Source of the DNA: an uncultured Bacilli bacterium | GTDB taxonomy: Bacteria > Bacillota_I > Bacilli_A > RF39 > UBA660 | Length of the DNA stretch: 17,742 bases | Assembly (NCBI GenBank): GCA_934101795.1 | Contig: CAKORY010000019.1 | Span: forward strand, 1 to 17,742 | Direction: 5' to 3' | Shown here: one piece after another, positions 14,535-17,742 of the stretch | Position numbering within the stretch: position 1 is the first letter of the stretch | Layout: every line of letters starts with the position of its first letter | The notes under the pieces: generated by a model | Database searches by the model: none | What the model saw: the letters and a program-made list of their open reading frames with translations, nothing else | Told to the model about the DNA's origin: nothing | Program-made: the position numbers and the translations under genes

Positions 14535-14563
14535 TTGTTTATACCTAGAAATTATAGTATAAT
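14535..14563 (+). promoter_or_regulatory. Sigma-A promoter of the membrane protein-scpA-scpB operon
   Basis: TTGTTT (14535-14540), 17-bp spacer, TATAAT (14558-14563). Predicted +1 is near 14570. It lies directly after the preceding terminator. Confidence 0.65.
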
Positions 14564-14583
14564 TTAAAGTAGAATGAAATGGG

Positions 14584-15519
14584 ATGATTAAATTGGCTAA
14601 GAAAAAACAAATAGTTATTTCAGAAGAAGAATTAGTACCTACAACCTTAGCTGTAGTACAGGATAAAAAAAAGGTGAGTGTTTTTGGAATGGTTTGGATA
14701 TTTATTATATTCATAATCTTTATAACAGGTGTCATCTACTTACCAGAAATATCAGCATATATAAATAGTTATCTTAATCCAGAAGTGGTAGTGCCAAGTA
14801 CTCCAAGTAAAGATAACAAAAAAGAAGATGATACAAAAGATGAAACATCAGTAAAAGAATACAAAATAGCAAATGATCTTGAAATAACAAAAGAAAGTTT
14901 TAAAATAAGTAATTTCAACATTGAAAACAATACAATTAAGTTTAAAATTACGAATTTAACTAGTGAAGTTTTAGAACTAAAAGATGCACATTATTTTGTA
15001 AATTTATATAGTGACAACAAAAAATTACTTCAAAGAATTTATTTACAAGATATTATTAGTCCAAGTTCTGAAGCAGATGCTACTTATGATTTAAGTGATA
15101 GTAGTGCAAAAGTCATATCATTAGTTAAGATATCTGAAGAAGAATATCCATCACATATTGTTACTGTACCCGAAGAAGGAGTAGCAACATTAACATGTAC
15201 AAAAAACTATGAAAAGGTAGAATATTTATTAAATAATAACAAAGTATACGTGGCAAATTTGATTTATGAAGTAAATACAACAGATGTAAACTTTAATAAT
15301 TTATATAATAATTATCAAGCATTACAAACTACTTATAACAATATTGAAGGCGTATCATCAAATATAACACTTGAAAATGGTTTATTAAATTTTAAAACTA
15401 TTATAAATTTATCTTCCGTTAAAAGTGATACATTAAATTTAAAATCAGTATACCCATTTGGAACTGATGCCAAAGTAATATACTTTGAAATGACAGCAAG
15501 TGGTTATACATGTAGTTAG
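14584..15519 (+). CDS. Single-pass membrane protein with FxLYD-like domain
   Basis: This 311-aa protein has a Lys-rich N-terminus, one membrane helix at ~33-53 (FGMVWIFIIFIIFITGVIYL), a Lys/Asp/Glu/Thr linker to ~92, and two extracellular parts. The first (~100-195) looks like a FxLYD-type beta-sandwich (ISNFNIENNTIKFKITNL). The second (~200-311) has two Cys and resembles DUF1307-like lipoprotein domains; both are by-eye matches. The start is uncertain. The ATG at 14584 has no ribosome site, whereas the in-frame TTG at 14593 has GGGAT 7 nt upstream and would give an N-terminus MAKKKQ. It heads an operon and ends 9 bp before scpA, though a link to chromosome segregation is not implied by its domains. 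Confidence 0.75.
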   Translation: MIKLAKKKQIVISEEELVPTTLAVVQDKKKVSVFGMVWIFIIFIIFITGVIYLPEISAYINSYLNPEVVVPSTPSKDNKKEDDTKDETSVKEYKIANDLEITKESFKISNFNIENNTIKFKITNLTSEVLELKDAHYFVNLYSDNKKLLQRIYLQDIISPSSEADATYDLSDSSAKVISLVKISEEEYPSHIVTVPEEGVATLTCTKNYEKVEYLLNNNKVYVANLIYEVNTTDVNFNNLYNNYQALQTTYNNIEGVSSNITLENGLLNFKTIINLSSVKSDTLNLKSVYPFGTDAKVIYFEMTASGYTCS

Positions 15520-15528
15520 GGGGATTAT

Positions 15529-16251
15529 ATGAAACTTTGTATAAACGATTTCGAAGGTCCATTAGACCTTCTTCTTCATCTAGTTAAGACAGCTAAAATG
15601 AATATTTATGAAATAGATACAAAATATATAATAGATAAATATTTAGAATTTATAAAAAGTATTCCAAGCGATGACTTAGATGATGCCAGTGAATATTTAG
15701 TAATGGCATCAGAGTTAATTCACTTAAAAAGTAGATTACTACTTAATTTAAAAGATGAAAGTACAAATGATGAAGATGAATATTCAATAAATAGTGAAGA
15801 AGACTTAAAAAATAAATTAATTGAATATGAAAAATACCAAAACATTACGGGTGTCTTTAAAGAACTTGAAGAAAAAAGAAATGAGTTTTTTACCAAACTT
15901 CCAGAAAACTTAGGTAAGTATGCTGATAAAAAAAATACGTTAGAAGGAAGCATGGATGCAAAACTTTTAAAAGAAGCATTGATAGAACTTCAAAAAAGAA
16001 TGAATTATCAAAAGCCAATTAATACTAAAATAACTAGAAAAGAAATAAGCGTGGAAGAACGAAAAGAATATATAAGAAACTATTTAAATAAAAGAAAAAA
16101 AGTTAAATTTACAGACCTTTTTGAAGAATATACAAAAGATTTAGTAGTAGCAACATTTTTATCAATATTAGATATGTGTAAACAAAAAGAAATTACATTA
16201 AAACAAGATAACAATTTTAGTGAAATATATATAGAAAGAGTGAATTTATGA
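15529..16251 (+). CDS. scpA: Segregation and condensation protein ScpA
   Basis: ScpA is the kleisin subunit of the bacterial SMC condensin, bridging the SMC heads and binding an ScpB dimer. The 240-aa protein carries the family N-terminus (FEGPLDLLLHLVKTAKMNIYEI), the LVMASELIHLKSRLLL helix, an acidic central linker, and a C-terminal winged helix (VKFTDLFEEYTKDLVVATFLSILDMC). GGGGG precedes the ATG by a few bases. It overlaps scpB by 4 bp (ATGA), indicating coupling. The smc gene is not in the window. Confidence 0.96.
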   Translation: MKLCINDFEGPLDLLLHLVKTAKMNIYEIDTKYIIDKYLEFIKSIPSDDLDDASEYLVMASELIHLKSRLLLNLKDESTNDEDEYSINSEEDLKNKLIEYEKYQNITGVFKELEEKRNEFFTKLPENLGKYADKKNTLEGSMDAKLLKEALIELQKRMNYQKPINTKITRKEISVEERKEYIRNYLNKRKKVKFTDLFEEYTKDLVVATFLSILDMCKQKEITLKQDNNFSEIYIERVNL

Positions 16252-16811
16252 ATAAAGAAGCTATATTAGAAGGCCTTCTTTTTGTAGTTGGTGACGAAGG
16301 CATAACATTAGATAATATCGCTGAAGTTTTAGAAGTAGATAAAAAAGAAGCTCAAAAACTTCTTAAAGATTTACAAGATGAATACAACAAGGAAAGTAGA
16401 GGTATTAGAGTAAGCTTTATTGGAGATGCTTTTAAATTAACTACAAAAGGAGAACATAAAGAATATTATCAAAAATTAATTACCACACGAGGCACAAATA
16501 CTTTATCGAGTGCTGCCTTAGAAACGCTTGCAATAATTGCTTATAATCAGCCAATAACTAGAGCAGAAATTGATGAGCTTCGGGGTATTGCAAGTATCAA
16601 TATGATTAGAAAATTAATGGCTAAAGATTTAGTAAAAATTAGTGGAAAAAGTAATTTGCCAGGTAAACCAAATTTATATCGCACAACTAACGAATTTTTA
16701 GATTATTTTGGTCTTGCCACAATAAGCGATTTACCAGATCTACCAATAAATGAATCAAAAGAAGAAAATGAAGAAGAATTATTTACATCAATCTATAAGG
16801 AAGAAAAATAA
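16248..16811 (+). CDS. scpB: Segregation and condensation protein ScpB
   Basis: ScpB dimers bind ScpA and regulate the SMC ring during chromosome compaction. The 187-aa protein has two winged-helix domains. The second contains the diagnostic LSSAALETLAIIAYNQPITRAEIDELRG, written here only as the motif around residues 85-110. It also has a GKPNLYRTTNEFLDYFGL segment. The acidic tail is typical. The start codon lies within the scpA stop (ATGA overlap). Confidence 0.97.
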   Translation: MNKEAILEGLLFVVGDEGITLDNIAEVLEVDKKEAQKLLKDLQDEYNKESRGIRVSFIGDAFKLTTKGEHKEYYQKLITTRGTNTLSSAALETLAIIAYNQPITRAEIDELRGIASINMIRKLMAKDLVKISGKSNLPGKPNLYRTTNEFLDYFGLATISDLPDLPINESKEENEEELFTSIYKEEK

Positions 16812-16840
16812 CATATTTTTATCTACATAGTTCATACTAT
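16811..16840 (+). promoter_or_regulatory. Sigma-E-like promoter of the DUF6512 gene
   Basis: -35 ACATATT (16811-16817) matches 6 of 7 positions of the B. subtilis sigma-E KMATATT element. After 15 bp, -10 CATACTAT (16833-16840) matches 7 of 8 positions of CATACA(A/C)T. The -10 box is identical to that of the cotJ promoter. As a sigma-A promoter it would have CATATT at -35, which is poor. It starts at the scpB stop codon. Confidence 0.55.
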
Positions 16841-16856
16841 TTATTAGGTGAATGTT

Positions 16857-17381
16857 ATGACTATTAAGAAAATAAAAATAATAAATGTTGTTTTTCTTTT
16901 TTTACTATCTTTTTTATGGCATTTTGTGTATGACTTACTTCCAAATAATTTTTTTGCAATATTTTTTCCGGTAAATGAAAGCATCTGGGAACATATGAAA
17001 ATAATTTATTATTGTTTATTGCTTTCATCGGTTCTTGAATTTCTTTTATATAAAAGGTTTAAAATTAAAATAAACAATTTTTACATAAGTAGTATGGTTA
17101 AATCCGTTCTAGGTGTAATTACCTATTTAATTATTTTCATACCAATTTATAAATTAATCGGAGAATCTATGTTTTTATCAATAGGATTAATGTTATTTAT
17201 TTATGTTTTAATGGAATTTGTAAGTTTAAAAATATTTCAAAGTGAAGAGTTAAATATTAATATATTACCTGTTATTATTATAGGCTTAGGAATAATACTA
17301 TTTATTATATTAACTTTTTACCCGATTCATAATTTTCTATTCTTTGATAACATTAAATTTGGTTATGGTATTCTAAAGTAG
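16857..17381 (+). CDS. DUF6512 family integral membrane protein
   Basis: This 174-aa protein has about five membrane helices and a conserved-looking PVNESIWEHMK segment just after the first helix (NESIWEH at 40-46), the signature I associate with DUF6512. The polar His/Asn/Glu/Trp cluster next to the membrane could bind a metal or ligand, but the family has no established function. ATG 16857 is preferred over the GTG at 16848, because TTAGGTG (16844-16850) then serves as the ribosome site. It follows scpB by 45 bp, has its own sigma-E-like promoter and ends at a strong terminator. It could be a sporulation-stage gene rather than a segregation gene. Confidence 0.8.
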   Translation: MTIKKIKIINVVFLFLLSFLWHFVYDLLPNNFFAIFFPVNESIWEHMKIIYYCLLLSSVLEFLLYKRFKIKINNFYISSMVKSVLGVITYLIIFIPIYKLIGESMFLSIGLMLFIYVLMEFVSLKIFQSEELNINILPVIIIGLGIILFIILTFYPIHNFLFFDNIKFGYGILK

Positions 17382-17405
17382 ATTAGTGAAAACTAGTCTT
17401 TTTTT
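17380..17405 (+). terminator. Intrinsic terminator after the DUF6512 gene
   Basis: AGATTAGT (17380-17387) pairs with ACTAGTCT (17392-17399) with one T-G wobble and a GAAA tetraloop, followed by a T-run to 17405. The DUF6512 stop codon overlaps its first bases. Confidence 0.85.
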
Positions 17406-17406
17406 A

Positions 17407-17421
17407 TGTAAACGGTTTACA
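17407..17421. promoter_or_regulatory. Palindrome resembling a LacI/CcpA-type operator
   Basis: TGTAAAC-G-GTTTACA is a perfect 7+1+7 palindrome two bases after the terminator. It resembles a catabolite-responsive element (cre), but has an odd centre with one extra base compared with the usual 14-bp even palindrome. It is about 80 bp upstream of the promoter at 17503-17530. Operator function is inferred only from symmetry. Confidence 0.35.
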
Positions 17422-17495
17422 CAATTAATGAAACAATAATGTAAAGAAATGTTAACTCGTTTAAAATGATGTGTCGAGTCATGATATGTTTTGTC

Positions 17496-17513
17496 GAAAG
17501 CCTTGAAAGCCTT
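17496..17513 (+). repeat. Tandem 9-bp repeat containing the -35 box
   Basis: GAAAGCCTT occurs twice in direct tandem (17496-17504 and 17505-17513). The junction forms the TTGAAA -35 hexamer of the following promoter, so a change in copy number would duplicate or delete that hexamer. The rest of 17422-17495 has only short imperfect repeats. Confidence 0.6.
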
Positions 17514-17530
17514 AAAAATATATGTATAAT
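17503..17530 (+). promoter_or_regulatory. Sigma-A promoter of the PD-(D/E)XK-type gene
   Basis: TTGAAA (17503-17508) and TATAAT (17525-17530) are separated by 16 bp. The ribosome site AAAGGAGG (17541-17548) and the ATG at 17558 follow. Confidence 0.65.
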
Positions 17531-17557
17531 AGCATCTTTGAAAGGAGGTTTTCGCTC

Positions 17558-17742
17558 ATGCAAAAATTAGAGATTAAGAAAATTAATGCCAGAGATACTA
17601 TTGTAAAGAAAATATTTACTTCAACTGAAGATGGACTTAAATATTTAAGTAAAATTGTATGTAAAGTTTTAGATATTCCTGAAGAAGATGTAGTATTTAC
17701 TTTGCTTCATCCAGATTTAAGTGTAAATGAAAATGCTGTAAA
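17558..17742 (+). CDS. PD-(D/E)XK nuclease family transposase/Rpn-like protein, 5' part only
   Basis: An open frame of 61 codons runs off the right edge. It begins MQKLEIKKINARDTIVKKIF and continues with a helix (EDGLKYLSKIVCKVLDI) and HPDLSVNENAV. This resembles the N-terminus of the PD-(D/E)XK 'transposase' group (PDDEXK_2, related to recombination-promoting Rpn nucleases), which is common and multicopy in gut Firmicutes. The catalytic residues would lie beyond the window, so activity cannot be judged. A very strong ribosome site, AAAGGAGG, is 9 nt before the ATG and a sigma-A promoter precedes it. Confidence 0.6.
   Translation, partial: MQKLEIKKINARDTIVKKIFTSTEDGLKYLSKIVCKVLDIPEEDVVFTLLHPDLSVNENAV

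Overview
This window is AT-rich DNA from a low-GC Gram-positive bacterium of the class Bacilli. It is most like the uncultured gut lineages near Erysipelotrichales, RF39 or RFN20, though the sequence alone does not fix the order. Three things point there: core Firmicute genes (ftsY-ylxM, scpA-scpB, FtsK/SpoIIIE-type translocase, an S11 D-Ala-D-Ala carboxypeptidase), strong Shine-Dalgarno sites, and consensus sigma-A promoters with 17-bp spacers. UGA is a normal stop (ylxM and scpA end in TGA) and Trp is TGG, so this is not a code-4 mollicute. A cotJ spore-coat operon and two promoters resembling the sporulation sigma-E consensus suggest a spore former or a descendant of one.

Layout, left to right. 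(1) 1-377: two facing terminators, tRNA-Lys(CTT) on the minus strand, and divergent promoters for the tRNA and a HerA-like ATPase. (2) 378-5370, plus strand: lone HerA/DUF87 ATPase; ftsY and ylxM (SRP receptor and its companion HTH protein, without ffh); a secreted or membrane-anchored Cys-rich repeat protein whose signal peptide is broken by a 9-T tract; and a D-Ala-D-Ala carboxypeptidase. (3) 5371-10386, minus strand: an amidoligase-family protein on its own consensus promoter, and a cluster ftsK, Cys-free thioredoxin-like membrane protein, trmL. (4) 10513-11573, minus strand: a fused CotJA-like/CotJB protein overlapping cotJC, behind a sigma-E-like promoter. (5) 11590-14518, plus strand: a large modular glycine-rich surface protein, a zinc-ribbon membrane protein and a UPF0316 protein. 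(6) 14535-17405, plus strand: a membrane protein with a FxLYD-like domain, scpA, scpB, then a DUF6512 membrane protein behind a second sigma-E-like promoter. (7) 17406-17742: a regulatory-looking intergenic region and the start of a PD-(D/E)XK 'transposase'/Rpn-like gene cut by the window edge.

How the genes fit together. Most are housekeeping: chromosome segregation (FtsK, ScpAB), membrane targeting (FtsY), wall remodelling (carboxypeptidase, possibly the amidoligase) and tRNA modification (TrmL). The accessory interest lies in the surface proteins, the amidoligase, the orphan HerA, and the cotJ/DUF6512 pair with matching sigma-E-like -10 boxes. I found no CRISPR array, no insertion sequence and no convincing multi-gene defence system. 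No stretch over 300 bases lacks a gene.
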